From positions 1-42,018 of the forward strand of contig CAMUXE010000019.1 of assembly GCA_947164605.1 (NCBI GenBank): 42,018 nt of DNA. Reading direction: 5' to 3'. This stretch comes from an uncultured Lachnospiraceae bacterium. Lineage in GTDB: Bacteria > Bacillota > Clostridia > Lachnospirales > Lachnospiraceae. Below, one piece after another: positions 7,686-16,449 of this stretch (position 1 is its first letter; each line of letters begins with the position of its first letter). The translations under genes and the position numbers were made by a program. The notes under the pieces are model-generated. The model searched no databases. It worked only from the letters and a program-made list of their open reading frames with translations, and was not told the DNA's origin.

Positions 7686-8456
7686 ATGAGAGTACATGTG
7701 CTAACACTTTTTCCTGAGATGATAGAAAATGCGCTTAATACAAGTATTACTGGCAGAGCTATTGAGAAGGGACTCTTAGAGATAGATGCTATCAATATCA
7801 GGGATTATTCCCATGACAAGCATTTTAAGGTGGATGATTATACCTACGGAGGTGGCGCAGGTCTTCTCATGAAGGCTGAGCCAGTTTGTGAGGCTTATGA
7901 TGCTTTGACTGAAAAGCTAGGAAAGAAGCCAAGAGTTGTCTTTATGACACCAGTAGGTGAGACTTTTAGTCAGAAGAAGGCTGAAGAGCTGGCCAAAGAG
8001 GAAGACCTTACAATACTTTGTGGTCACTATGAGGGCATTGATGAGCGTGCTCTCGACGAGATAGTGACGGATAGAATATCAATAGGGGATTATGTCTTGA
8101 CTGGAGGTGAACTTGCCTCTCTTGTCGTAATCGATGCTGTGTCAAGACTGGTTCCAGGTGTCTTACATAATGATATATCAGCAGACACAGAAAGCTTTAA
8201 CAATGGACTTTTGGAGTATCCTCAGTTTACAAGACCTGAAAGCTTCAGAGGCCGCAAAGTTCCTGAAGTCCTCCTGTCAGGTGACCACAAAAAGGTTGAT
8301 GATTGGCGCTTTCAGCAATCTTTAATAAGGACAGCCCGCTTTAGACCTGATTTGTATATAAAATTTTCAGATGACAATGAGGCTATTAAAGAGTATTATA
8401 ATAAGCATAAAGAACTTGAAGAGGAGATTTCAAGAATACTTAAAAGTGAGGTTTAG
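7686..8456 (+). CDS. trmD: tRNA (guanine(37)-N1)-methyltransferase TrmD
   Basis: A 256-aa SPOUT methyltransferase that makes m1G37 in tRNAs reading CNN and related codons, preventing +1 frameshifting. The opening MRVHVLTLFPEM, the knot segment LCGHYEGIDERALDEIVT and the SIGDYVLTGGELA block are diagnostic. Length is normal. The ATG is 2 nt after the previous stop, implying coupled translation. The usual neighbours rpsP, rimM and rplS are not beside it, so trmD has moved out of its common operon or the operon has been broken up. Confidence 0.95.
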   Translation: MRVHVLTLFPEMIENALNTSITGRAIEKGLLEIDAINIRDYSHDKHFKVDDYTYGGGAGLLMKAEPVCEAYDALTEKLGKKPRVVFMTPVGETFSQKKAEELAKEEDLTILCGHYEGIDERALDEIVTDRISIGDYVLTGGELASLVVIDAVSRLVPGVLHNDISADTESFNNGLLEYPQFTRPESFRGRKVPEVLLSGDHKKVDDWRFQQSLIRTARFRPDLYIKFSDDNEAIKEYYNKHKELEEEISRILKSEV

Positions 8457-8458
8457 CT

Positions 8459-10000
8459 ATGAGAAAATCAGATATTAAAAAATTTGATAAATTGATTTCT
8501 CTTAAGTCTAATGAGATTCTGCACACTTTTTTGGAATTGGTAGATGGCATATTTGCAATTTATGATAAGAAAACAGACTCTTTCTCAGCATTTGATGTTC
8601 AAGATACAGAATGTAGAGTTATAGAAGAAACTACTTTTACAGATTGGTATAATGAATCTATTTCGAGTGGCAGAGTTAGTGATAATACTAAAAATGCCTT
8701 CAAAAATTTCTACGATGAGATGCTGACTTGCACCAGTGCGGTTGAGGGTGAGTATCAGTACAAAATTAATGACAATGGTGAATATTCATGGTGGCTTGCA
8801 AAAGCTAAGCCATTTATCGATCAAGATGGCGATGAGAAAGTCGTTGTTGTGTATAACCTCCTTGGACAGGCTAAGATAGATGAAGATAATTATTATAATT
8901 CAGAGGAACAGCTTGATCCAGGAACTGGAATACTTAACAAGAGAGCTATACTTGAATATACAACAAAGCTGTTGAATTCTCATCCTGCCTACCATGTCAC
9001 TATGGCAATAATCGATGTAGATGATTTCAAGAATGTAAATGACGAATATGGCCATATGGTAGGAGATCAGGTGCTTAGAGACGTTGCGGCTATTATTAAA
9101 GATGTTGTTAGCAACAATGGTATGGTCGGAAGAATCGGCGGAGATGAGATGTTCATTGTCTCAAAGAAGCTTGAATCCAATGATCAGATTAGAGAAATTC
9201 TTAGAGAAATTAGAAATAGGGTTAGCATCCTCTATAAGGGCAATGAAGATAGACCTTCATTGACAGTTTCTATAGGTGCATCATCTTATCCGGATGACGG
9301 CAGAGAGTACGATGATTTGTTCAAAATAGCAGATAAGATGCTGTATCTCGCCAAGGAAAAGGGTAAAAACCGTTATATAATCTATACTCCAGAATTGCAT
9401 AAGGATTACGTGACAGGTGATGTAGATAAGATTTCATACAACAATTCATATCTTATGTACAAGATTAGAAAGCTGCTTATGATCAACCAGATTATAGGCA
9501 ATATTATTCAGGAGACTCCAGAGAGTCTTGATATTTTGTATGATAAGATTTCTGAGGCTTTTGATATTGACAGTATCTACATCTATAAGGGTGAGAAGTG
9601 GAAGACAGCTACTGTTGAGGTCCTCTATGAGAATGAAAATGCCAAGGTTTTAAGACAGACTTGTGTTAACAACTGGAAGGCTTGTGGAGAGTCCTTTAAT
9701 GAGACTGATTATGTAAATCTTCAGTTTGTTGAGACTTTTAAAAATGATGGCATCAAAGCTATAGATAATGTCAACTTCTTGGAGAAAACTGCACCAGATG
9801 CAAGAAAGACTCTTAATGAACTTGGTATTAAGCAGGGTGTAGATTACTTCTTAAGAGATGAAGATGCTGATGAATACTACATTATTGCTTTTAACAGAAA
9901 TAAGCTTATGTCAAAGATATCAGATTCAGACTTAACTTACTTTGCTCTGCTTGGCAATATAATCTGCAATTACATAGTTAAGAGAGACAAAGAAAAGTGA
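8459..10000 (+). CDS. GGDEF-domain protein, probable diguanylate cyclase
   Basis: 513 aa with no obvious membrane segment. Residues 1-140 may be a PAS-like sensor. The GGDEF domain spans about 155-320 and starts with LDPGTGILNKRAI; its active loop is RIGGDEMF (about 225-232), with methionine in place of the last F but with GGD and E kept, so c-di-GMP synthesis is plausible. An RxxD inhibitory site is not seen at the usual place before the loop. Residues 330-510 resemble a GAF-type sensor, arranged after the cyclase rather than before it. It starts 3 nt after trmD and ends the run before a strong terminator. Confidence 0.8.
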   Translation: MRKSDIKKFDKLISLKSNEILHTFLELVDGIFAIYDKKTDSFSAFDVQDTECRVIEETTFTDWYNESISSGRVSDNTKNAFKNFYDEMLTCTSAVEGEYQYKINDNGEYSWWLAKAKPFIDQDGDEKVVVVYNLLGQAKIDEDNYYNSEEQLDPGTGILNKRAILEYTTKLLNSHPAYHVTMAIIDVDDFKNVNDEYGHMVGDQVLRDVAAIIKDVVSNNGMVGRIGGDEMFIVSKKLESNDQIREILREIRNRVSILYKGNEDRPSLTVSIGASSYPDDGREYDDLFKIADKMLYLAKEKGKNRYIIYTPELHKDYVTGDVDKISYNNSYLMYKIRKLLMINQIIGNIIQETPESLDILYDKISEAFDIDSIYIYKGEKWKTATVEVLYENENAKVLRQTCVNNWKACGESFNETDYVNLQFVETFKNDGIKAIDNVNFLEKTAPDARKTLNELGIKQGVDYFLRDEDADEYYIIAFNRNKLMSKISDSDLTYFALLGNIICNYIVKRDKEK

Positions 10001-10096
10001 TTCATGCTATAAGTGATAGAACCTAATAATAGATGCTAAGAGTATTAAAAGCTTAGAGGCTTTAAATGTTTTAAAGGATTAAACAAATGTGTTTAA

Positions 10097-10152
10097 AAAG
10101 GCTGACAGTGTACTTGAGGAAAACTCAAGCATTCTGTCAGCCTTTATTTTTT
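10097..10152 (+). terminator. Terminator after the GGDEF gene
   Basis: AAAGGCTGACAG (10097-10108) pairs with CTGTCAGCCTTT (10134-10144), with an inner stem CTTGAG (10113-10118) / CTCAAG (10124-10129), followed by a T-rich run. Confidence 0.8.
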
Positions 10153-10208
10153 ATGATGATTTGCTTTGCTTATAGCCTTTTTTCTTCCTTGTCATTTATA
10201 TTGCATGT

Positions 10209-10231
10209 AAACTTTGCATGAAGCAAAGTTT
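10209..10231 (-). terminator. Hairpin downstream of the minus-strand anchored protein
   Basis: AAACTTTGC (10209-10217) and GCAAAGTTT (10223-10231) are perfect complements with a 5-nt loop. It sits 14 nt past the stop of the minus-strand gene. The T-run after it on that strand is short, so termination strength is uncertain. Confidence 0.45.
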
Positions 10232-10244
10232 GCTTATTTCTACG

Positions 10245-10847
10245 TTACTTCTGACCGATTTTTTCAAGTTTGGCAAGTATAGTGTCACGGCTGAGACTGT
10301 TGAGTTGGTCAGCCTTTTCCTTTAGGTCTTCTATCTTGTCGTAGAGGTCTAGTCCTAAGTAGTAGTAGGCTAGAGATTCGTAGTGCTTTGTCACGTCTGA
10401 ACCTGAATCTATGGCAAATTCAAGAAAGGAAGCAGCAAGATCAAGTTTTTCAGCCTCTAAAAGACAGTCGGCTATCTTGCTTGTAAGACGACAAAACTTT
10501 GAAAAGTTGTCATCACACTCAGTTAGGTAGGGCAGATTGGCTACACCATAGCTGAGCTTTAGGTCTGTATTGCTGATGCCTGTGAGGTTTACTATTGGAG
10601 CCTTGCTCAGTTCCTTGTATTCGGCGTAGTAATTTGAGCTTGATTCAGGCATATCGCAAATGTTTAAAAGCTTATCGGGGATGTGGATGTAGACTATGTC
10701 ATCGAGGCTTTTCTTCCTCACAGTATTGGCCTCTTTTTCCTTCTCCCAAAATTCCTCGTTGGATAGCTGATTTTTTTTTGAATTTCTTCTTAGCAGAAAT
10801 TGAAATATGACAATTAATATTATAAAATAGGGCAGTATTAAATGCAT
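10245..10847 (-). CDS. Membrane-anchored protein with helical-repeat-like C terminus, function unknown
   Basis: 200 aa: an N-terminal membrane segment (about 3-19, LILPYFIILIVIFQFLL) followed by a basic stop-transfer (RRNSKKN), so the rest should be cytoplasmic. Residues about 115-195 are alpha-helical with TPR-like spacing (SKIADCLLEAEKLDLAASFL...YESLAYYYLGLDLYDKIEDL). No enzyme motif was seen. It stands alone on this strand, convergent with the GGDEF gene and divergent from the small membrane protein at 10942. Confidence 0.7.
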   Translation of the reverse strand: MHLILPYFIILIVIFQFLLRRNSKKNQLSNEEFWEKEKEANTVRKKSLDDIVYIHIPDKLLNICDMPESSSNYYAEYKELSKAPIVNLTGISNTDLKLSYGVANLPYLTECDDNFSKFCRLTSKIADCLLEAEKLDLAASFLEFAIDSGSDVTKHYESLAYYYLGLDLYDKIEDLKEKADQLNSLSRDTILAKLEKIGQK

Positions 10848-10941
10848 TCTTTAACCTCGTTTATAAATTGTGGTTATGAAATCATGAAATAAGACTTAAA
10901 TAAAGGTTATCGGCATGGCCGAATACCGGAAAGAGAATAAT

Positions 10942-11049
10942 ATGATCAATTTTAGAAGTAAGAAAAACAAAAGAATTTTGTCTGCAGTTATCATTATCAT
11001 TCTAATTATTGCCATGGTTGTACCTATGGTATTTGCAATGATTCCATAA
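10942..11049 (+). CDS. 35-aa single-span membrane protein
   Basis: A short ORF encodes about ten residues rich in K and R, then one strongly hydrophobic segment (AVIIIILIIAMVVPMVFA), ending MIP. A GGAAAGAGA ribosome binding site lies 6 nt upstream, which supports translation. A hairpin (10906-10928, TCGGC/GCCGA core) precedes it. It ends 34 nt before the AIR synthase-like gene. The helix could be a membrane anchor or small regulatory peptide; no named family was recognised. Confidence 0.6.
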   Translation: MINFRSKKNKRILSAVIIIILIIAMVVPMVFAMIP

Positions 11050-11083
11050 TAGATATAATAAAACATTTACTGGAGATAATCAA

Positions 11084-12028
11084 TTGAAGCTAGGTAAAAT
11101 TAGCAATGCGGTGCTTGACAGGTCAGTGATTAAAAGACTTGGAAGTCTCGCAGGAAAAAAGAAAGAAAAGATAAGGCCAGGCATGGATGCGGGGCTTTTA
11201 GAAGTCGAGGCAGGCCAGATTGCCATGTCAATAGAAACTGGCCAGCACGCAGCAATCAGCGCTTTTAACAACCTTTATGTCTCAGGAGCAATCCCTAAGA
11301 CAGTTGAGTGTTCCATAAGTCTTGCCGAGTCTGACAGAGAGATAAAGCTCAGAAAGATTGAGGACCAGCTTGCTGCTGATATAGCCATGGTTGATGCTAC
11401 TGTTCTCGGCGGTGAGACAATCGTGTCAAATGCTGTGAATAAGCCATTGGTTACTGTATGTGCCCTGGGCCAAAAGAAGTACAGCTTAGCTTATGAGCCA
11501 AAGGCTGGCGATGACATTATCATGACCAAGTATATAGGCATGGGAGGCGTGAGAAGCCTTATTGAAGCTAAGAGAGAAGAAATCCTTGAAAGATTACCTC
11601 TAGATTACCTTGAAAAAGCCTATGGAAGCAGAAGCGACTTGCTTATTGCTAAGGAGGCTATGGCTTGCATTGACAAGGCTTCCTATATGCATGATGCCTC
11701 TAAAGGGGGAATTTTGGCAGCACTATGGGACTTGGGTCAGTACTTGAATATGGGCTTTAGCGTTGATATGAGGAAGATCAGTGTATCGCAAGCAATCATT
11801 GAGGTTTGCGAGATATTTGACATAAATCCTTATCACCTAGATTCTACGGGATGTTTGTTGATGACATCACCACGAGGATGTGATATACTAGATATATTAA
11901 ATGGGTGTGGTCTTAAAGCAAGTATTATAGGCACATTGCAAGATGGCAATGAGCGTATTCTAATAAATAACGAGGATAAGAGATATCTTGACGAGCCACA
12001 GCCTGATGAAATTACGAAATATGTATAG
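11084..12028 (+). CDS. AIR synthase-related protein (HypE/PurM-like fold)
   Basis: 314 aa. The N-terminal segment around AISAFNNLYVSGAIPKTVE corresponds to the AIR-synthase helix with the conserved N and G, GGETIVSNAVNKPLVTVCALG matches the GG-T-V block, and MHDASKGGILAALWDLG is close to the MHDxTRGG motif of HypE-type proteins. It therefore probably binds ATP; the substrate is unknown, and the lack of hydrogenase genes nearby argues against HypE proper. The start is TTG, supported by GGAG 8 nt upstream. It is 12 nt before the Lrp gene, so the two may be cotranscribed. Confidence 0.72.
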   Translation: MKLGKISNAVLDRSVIKRLGSLAGKKKEKIRPGMDAGLLEVEAGQIAMSIETGQHAAISAFNNLYVSGAIPKTVECSISLAESDREIKLRKIEDQLAADIAMVDATVLGGETIVSNAVNKPLVTVCALGQKKYSLAYEPKAGDDIIMTKYIGMGGVRSLIEAKREEILERLPLDYLEKAYGSRSDLLIAKEAMACIDKASYMHDASKGGILAALWDLGQYLNMGFSVDMRKISVSQAIIEVCEIFDINPYHLDSTGCLLMTSPRGCDILDILNGCGLKASIIGTLQDGNERILINNEDKRYLDEPQPDEITKYV

Positions 12029-12040
12029 CGAGGATGAATC

Positions 12041-12523
12041 ATGAGAGAAGAGATACTCAATATTCTTGAGAAAAACAGTCGAATTGATATAAAAGATATG
12101 GCAGTAATGCTTGGCACTACTGAAATTGAAGTCGCGAATACTATTGCGGATATGGAGAAAGAACATATTATATGTGGATACAATACTATCATCGATTGGG
12201 ACAAGACCAGTGAAGAGAAGGTTACAGCCCTGATTGAAGTTAAGGTTACACCTCAGAGAGGATTAGGCTTTGACAGTATTGCACAAAGAATTTATCAATT
12301 TGACGAGATTACATCTTGCTATCTCATGTCTGGTGGTTTCGACTTTACAGTAATCATCGAGGGAAAGACTATGAAGTCTGTAGCACAGTTTGTCGCGAAT
12401 AAGCTGGCACCCCTTGACTCAGTACTTAGCACATCTACACACTTCGTTTTAAAGAAGTATAAGGATTACGGCAAGGTACTTGATGCACCTGTAAAAGACG
12501 AAAGGATGTTAGTTACACCATGA
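12041..12523 (+). CDS. Lrp/AsnC-family transcriptional regulator
   Basis: 160 aa. An N-terminal winged helix (about 4-55, ILNILEKNSRIDIKDMAVML) is followed by an effector-binding RAM/AsnC beta-alpha domain (about 65-145, with GFDFTVIIEG). Such proteins form octamers that sense amino acids. It overlaps the aminotransferase gene by 4 nt (ATGA), so translation is coupled and it likely regulates amino acid transamination from the same transcript. Confidence 0.88.
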   Translation: MREEILNILEKNSRIDIKDMAVMLGTTEIEVANTIADMEKEHIICGYNTIIDWDKTSEEKVTALIEVKVTPQRGLGFDSIAQRIYQFDEITSCYLMSGGFDFTVIIEGKTMKSVAQFVANKLAPLDSVLSTSTHFVLKKYKDYGKVLDAPVKDERMLVTP

Positions 12524-13677
12524 GAAACCCACTGAATAAAAAGATTGTAAATATCGAGCCATCTGGTATTAGAAAGTTTTTTGATATTGTAAACGATATG
12601 CCTGATGCAATTTCTTTAGGTGTTGGTGAGCCTGATTTTGACACACCATACAATGTCAGAGAAGAAGGCATTTACGCCCTGGAAAAGGGTAGAACTTTCT
12701 ACACATCCAATGCTGGTCTCAAAGAATTGAGAGTTGAAATTACCAAGTACATAGATCGCAAATATGACCTTCACTATGACCCTATGAAGGAGGTTATGGT
12801 GACTGTTGGAGGAAGTGAAGCTATCGATGTAGCTTTGCGCTGTATGTGTGATCCTGGAGATGAGGTTCTCATTCCTCAGCCTTCATATGTATCATACATC
12901 CCATGTGCTGTTATGGCTGATGCTGTACCTGTACCAATTGAGCTCAAGGTTGAGAATAAGTTTAAACTTACGCCTGAGGAGCTTGAGGAGCACATTACAG
13001 ATAAGACTAAGGTCTTGATTCTGCCATTTCCAAATAATCCAACAGGCGCTATTATGACTAAAGAGGAGCTTGAAGCTTTAGTTCCTATCATCTTAAAATA
13101 TGATTTGATGGTTATTACCGATGAAATCTATTCGGAGTTGACATACGGCAGAAGTCATTATTCATTTGCTGCTATTCCTGGCATGAAGGAGAGGACAGTC
13201 ATGATCAATGGCTTCTCCAAAGCATTTGCCATGACTGGCTGGAGATTGGGATATGCCTGTGCTCCTGAGATAATCATGAAACAGATGATTAAACTTCACC
13301 AGTTCGCAATTATGTGTGCGCCAACAAATAGCCAGTTTGCTGCTGTTGAGGCCTTGAGAAACTGCGATGATGATGTGAAACGCATGACTGAAGCTTATAA
13401 TCAGAGAAGAAGATTTCTTCTCAACGCTTTTAAAGAGATGGGAATTGATTGCTTTGATGCAGAGGGAGCATTTTATGTTTTCCCTTCAATAAAAAAATTC
13501 GGATTGACATCCGATGAATTCGCTACCAAGCTTTTGATGGAGCAGAAGCTGGCAGTGGTTCCAGGCACAGCATTTGGTGCTAGTGGAGAGGGATATGTTA
13601 GAATTTCTTACGCATATTCAATTGAAAGCCTCAAGGAAGGCCTTTCGAGAATTAAAAAATTTATTGATAGTCTCTAA
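12520..13677 (+). CDS. PLP-dependent class I/II aminotransferase
   Basis: 385 aa fold-type I enzyme. Seen: SLGVGEPDFDTP near the start, GGSEAIDVALR, the LPFPNNPTGA block, TDEIYSEL with the pyridine-binding Asp, and the Schiff-base lysine in INGFSKAFAMTGWRLGY. The C-terminal RISYAYS carries the Arg that binds the substrate alpha-carboxylate. It belongs to the aspartate/aromatic subgroup often paired with Lrp; the true amino donor cannot be fixed. Start is the ATG overlapping the Lrp stop. Confidence 0.9.
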   Translation: MRNPLNKKIVNIEPSGIRKFFDIVNDMPDAISLGVGEPDFDTPYNVREEGIYALEKGRTFYTSNAGLKELRVEITKYIDRKYDLHYDPMKEVMVTVGGSEAIDVALRCMCDPGDEVLIPQPSYVSYIPCAVMADAVPVPIELKVENKFKLTPEELEEHITDKTKVLILPFPNNPTGAIMTKEELEALVPIILKYDLMVITDEIYSELTYGRSHYSFAAIPGMKERTVMINGFSKAFAMTGWRLGYACAPEIIMKQMIKLHQFAIMCAPTNSQFAAVEALRNCDDDVKRMTEAYNQRRRFLLNAFKEMGIDCFDAEGAFYVFPSIKKFGLTSDEFATKLLMEQKLAVVPGTAFGASGEGYVRISYAYSIESLKEGLSRIKKFIDSL

Positions 13678-13692
13678 GAATGGAGGATGTTT

Positions 13693-14160
13693 ATGGCAAT
13701 TAACGTAGAGTATATTAATCCTTTCCTTGCTGCGGCAACGAGTGTTGTGAGGGATATCAGTCAGATAGAGATGAAGATTGGAAAGCCATATCTTCGCGCA
13801 ACTGAATTCGAGAGCGATTCAGTTATCATTATGATTGGTATCACAGGTGAGATGAGAGGACAGGTCCTTCTTTCCCTATCTTATGATAATGCTTTGACTA
13901 TGGCTTCTAAGATGATGATGGGGATGCCTGTCAATGATTTGGATGATATGGCTATCAGTGCTATCAGCGAGCTTGGCAATATGATTATGGGTAATGCAGC
14001 AACTGTATTCTCGACAAAGGGAATTGCAATTGATATCACACCACCTACACTTTGCAGAGGTAATATTAAGCTTTCTCAGTCTTATGCAAGTAATATCTGT
14101 GTGCCACTCGATGGAGATGTGCTTCAGATGAATATTGATATTGCTATCAGGAATGAGTGA
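13693..14160 (+). CDS. cheX: CheX/CheC-type chemotaxis phosphatase
   Basis: 155 aa. The ISELGNMIMGNA helix matches the catalytic E-x2-N motif of CheX/CheC/FliY proteins, which dephosphorylate CheY-P. A single such motif and the short length favour CheX. The upstream ATG at 13687 overlaps the GGAGG site, so the ATG at 13693, 6 nt after it, is the likely start. No other chemotaxis gene is near, so it is an orphan or acts on a distant system. Confidence 0.75.
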   Translation: MAINVEYINPFLAAATSVVRDISQIEMKIGKPYLRATEFESDSVIIMIGITGEMRGQVLLSLSYDNALTMASKMMMGMPVNDLDDMAISAISELGNMIMGNAATVFSTKGIAIDITPPTLCRGNIKLSQSYASNICVPLDGDVLQMNIDIAIRNE

Positions 14161-14164
14161 TTAG

Positions 14165-14668
14165 ATGTTAAACATTGTTTTACATGAACCAGAAATACCT
14201 GCAAATACAGGTAATATAGGACGCAGCTGTAAGGCTACAGGAACTAGATTACACCTTATAGGACCCCTTGGCTTTTCTTTATCAGACAAGATGCTTAAGA
14301 GGGCAGGAATGGACTATTGGAAAACTCTTGATGTGACTGTCTATGACGATTATGAGGATTTTCTGGCTAAGAATCCTGATGCACTTTCAAAGATGTATTA
14401 TGCAACTACTAAGGCTCATAAATGCTATTCTGATGTCTCATACGAGGATGGGGCCTATATTATGTTTGGCAAGGAGAGCGCTGGAATACCAGAGGAGATA
14501 TTGGTTGATAATGAGGAGAGATGCGTGAGAATCCCTATGGGACACGATATCAGATCGCTTAACCTGTCTAATTCGGTTGCGATAGTTCTCTATGAGGCCT
14601 TAAGACAGAATAATTTCTTTGATCTTGAGGAAGCTGGGGAGCTGCACAGACTTCACTGGAAGGAATAG
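14165..14668 (+). CDS. trmL: tRNA (cytidine(34)/uridine-2'-O)-methyltransferase TrmL
   Basis: 167-aa SpoU/SPOUT enzyme that 2'-O-methylates the wobble base of tRNA-Leu. Motif 1 PEIPANTGNIGRSC, motif 2 IMFGKESAGIPEEIL and motif 3 RIPMGHDIRSLNLSNSVAI are all present. Length is normal. It starts 4 nt after cheX and ends before a two-way terminator. Confidence 0.93.
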   Translation: MLNIVLHEPEIPANTGNIGRSCKATGTRLHLIGPLGFSLSDKMLKRAGMDYWKTLDVTVYDDYEDFLAKNPDALSKMYYATTKAHKCYSDVSYEDGAYIMFGKESAGIPEEILVDNEERCVRIPMGHDIRSLNLSNSVAIVLYEALRQNNFFDLEEAGELHRLHWKE

Positions 14669-14769
14669 AGTTTTTTTTCCTTACCTGAGTCTAAAGCTAA
14701 AAGGGGCTGAATGAAAATATTTAGCTCAATAAATTAAATAAGACTTGATTTAGATATTATTAGATAATT

Positions 14770-14826
14770 AAAAGCTTGGCTTTTTGCTTAAACCCATTAG
14801 GGTAGGCAAAAGACCAAGCTTTTTCT
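14770..14826 (+). terminator. Bidirectional terminator between trmL and the kinase gene
   Basis: AAAAGCTTGG (14770-14779) pairs with CCAAGCTTTT (14814-14823), with inner complementary CTTTTTGC/GCAAAAG and ACCC/GGGT. A-run on the left and T-run on the right allow termination of both trmL and the minus-strand kinase transcript. Confidence 0.75.
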
Positions 14827-14838
14827 TTTATAGATATT

Positions 14839-14893
14839 AGGCTTTAAGCTTTAAGTTTTAAGCCTTAAGCCTTTAAGATTTAAGATTTAAGCC
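14839..14893 (-). repeat. About eight degenerate TTTAAGC tandem units after the kinase gene
   Basis: Seven to eight copies of a 7-8 nt unit (TTTAAGC, TTTAAGA or CTTAAGC) fill the gap between the terminator and the kinase stop codon at 14895-14897. Nothing else was seen there. Confidence 0.7.
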
Positions 14894-14894
14894 T

Positions 14895-16307
14895 TTATAC
14901 CAGCTTCAAGGTGAAGACAAATTCTGTACCTACACCTTCAGTGCTTATTACGTCTATATTTTCGCCGTGGGCATTTACTATCTCTTTAACGATAGCAAGA
15001 CCAAGACCAGAGCCCTTTTTGTCGCGGCCTCTTGAGGTGTCAGACTTATAGAAACGGTTAAAAATCTTGTCTATAGATTCCTTAGAGATACCACAGCCTG
15101 TATCTTTGATGGATATTCTTGCTTTGTCGGTTGTCTCAGAAACAGATATATAAATCTGAGAATTGTCCTTGCTAAACTTGATTGCATTGTCAATTAGGTT
15201 GTAGATAACCTGGCCAATCTTTACCTTGTCAGCGTGTACTTCCTCTTTTTCAGCCTCAAATGTGAGGTCGAATTTGATGTGACGCTTCTTGCAGCGCCCC
15301 TCAAAGGTTTCAAGAGTGTGCTTGATCAAGGAATTGATATCAAAGTCGCTTAATTCAAGCTTTACAGATGACGGATCGAGCTCGTTGAGCAGGAGTATAT
15401 TGTTGGTCAACTTGGTTAAGCGGTCTGTCTCAAAAAGAATTATATTGATGTACTTGTTGGTCATCTCAGGAGGTATAGTGCCGTCTTCGATAGCTTCCAG
15501 ATAGCCCTTGATAGAGGTTAGAGGAGAGCGGAAATCATGCGAAATATTGGACAGGAAGGCCTGCTGGAATTCGTCCAGATTGTTGATCTTGTCGGCCATA
15601 TACTCCAGAGATGAGGCTAGAAGCCTGAACTCATCGTTATATTTAATCTTAGTCTTGTATGAGAAGTTGCCCTTGCCGTACTCGCTGATTACGTTAGATA
15701 GCTGAGTGATAGGACGGTGCACATTAGTTGTGTAGAGTATGATAAAGCTTAGATTGAGAATAAGCATTAACATAAGGGTGTAGTAGTTGGTGTTAAAGAC
15801 AGTATAGACACGGTCTACAATACTTGACTTAGATCTTGTCACAAGGACATAACCGTTAACTACATAGGAGTTAACTATCGGTGCGTATGTGATTAGATAG
15901 TCTTCTTTTAAATAACCGTAGAAGTTGGATACAATCTTGTGATCATTGCCAAAATCACTTGGGTTGAAGTGACTGATCTTATAATAGTGGGTCTGACCAC
16001 AAGAGAGATAATCGGTATCCAATGTAATTTCACCATCATTCTTGACAAATACTATTCTGTCGTTTGAGAGTGAAGCAGTGGAGGAGAGTATTTTTTCAAT
16101 TTTGGCCTTTTCGAGCTGATCAGTCTCAGATACATTACCGCTGTATTCTGAAGCTATTGTGACAGCCTGACGGTACATATCAGATGCTTCCTGGTTAATA
16201 ATCTGATTATAGTCTATTCTAAAACAGAAGTAGTTAACGCCTGCAAATCCCAAAATTGCAACAAAGAGATAGACAAGCAGGTGCTTTGATAACAATGTAA
16301 ATCTCAT
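14895..16307 (-). CDS. Two-component sensor histidine kinase
   Basis: 470 aa in the order: membrane segment about 9-28, extracytoplasmic sensor about 30-170, second membrane segment about 175-195, HAMP (about 196-245), HisKA with H257 in FLSNISHDFRSPLTSIKG, and an HATPase domain with NLIDNAIKFS (N box), DTGCGIS (G1) and GSGLGLAIV (G2). All key residues are present. It follows the response regulator gene in transcription order. The region just before its ATG is a six-copy 13-bp repeat that duplicates the ribosome binding site. The stimulus is unknown. Confidence 0.9.
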   Translation of the reverse strand: MRFTLLSKHLLVYLFVAILGFAGVNYFCFRIDYNQIINQEASDMYRQAVTIASEYSGNVSETDQLEKAKIEKILSSTASLSNDRIVFVKNDGEITLDTDYLSCGQTHYYKISHFNPSDFGNDHKIVSNFYGYLKEDYLITYAPIVNSYVVNGYVLVTRSKSSIVDRVYTVFNTNYYTLMLMLILNLSFIILYTTNVHRPITQLSNVISEYGKGNFSYKTKIKYNDEFRLLASSLEYMADKINNLDEFQQAFLSNISHDFRSPLTSIKGYLEAIEDGTIPPEMTNKYINIILFETDRLTKLTNNILLLNELDPSSVKLELSDFDINSLIKHTLETFEGRCKKRHIKFDLTFEAEKEEVHADKVKIGQVIYNLIDNAIKFSKDNSQIYISVSETTDKARISIKDTGCGISKESIDKIFNRFYKSDTSRGRDKKGSGLGLAIVKEIVNAHGENIDVISTEGVGTEFVFTLKLV

Positions 16308-16382
16308 GCTAAAACCTCATGCTAAAACTTTATGCTAAAACCTTATGTTAAAACCTTATGTTAAAACCTTATGTTAAAACCT
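16305..16382 (-). repeat. Six 13-bp tandem copies spanning the kinase start codon
   Basis: On the minus strand each unit reads AGGTTTTAGCATG or the variant with AACATA. The last unit supplies the actual AGG and ATG of the kinase gene. The next unit also has an ATG, giving a mini-frame ATG AGG TTT TAG that stops just before the real start. The rest of the 142-bp gap is AT-rich without other features. Confidence 0.8.
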
Positions 16383-16449
16383 TCGCTTTAATTTATGTCA
16401 TAAATCATGTTTAAATTTATGTCTTAATTTATGTTTTAATATATGTCTA

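Noticed and set aside
11084-12028. Naming the AIR synthase-like gene hypE
   Set aside because: The motifs fit the wider fold, but there is no hydrogenase or other hyp gene nearby and the C-terminal cysteine of HypE is not seen.
14839-14893. Possible T-box or riboswitch after the kinase gene
   Set aside because: The sequence is a simple 7-8 nt tandem repeat with no conserved riboswitch core.
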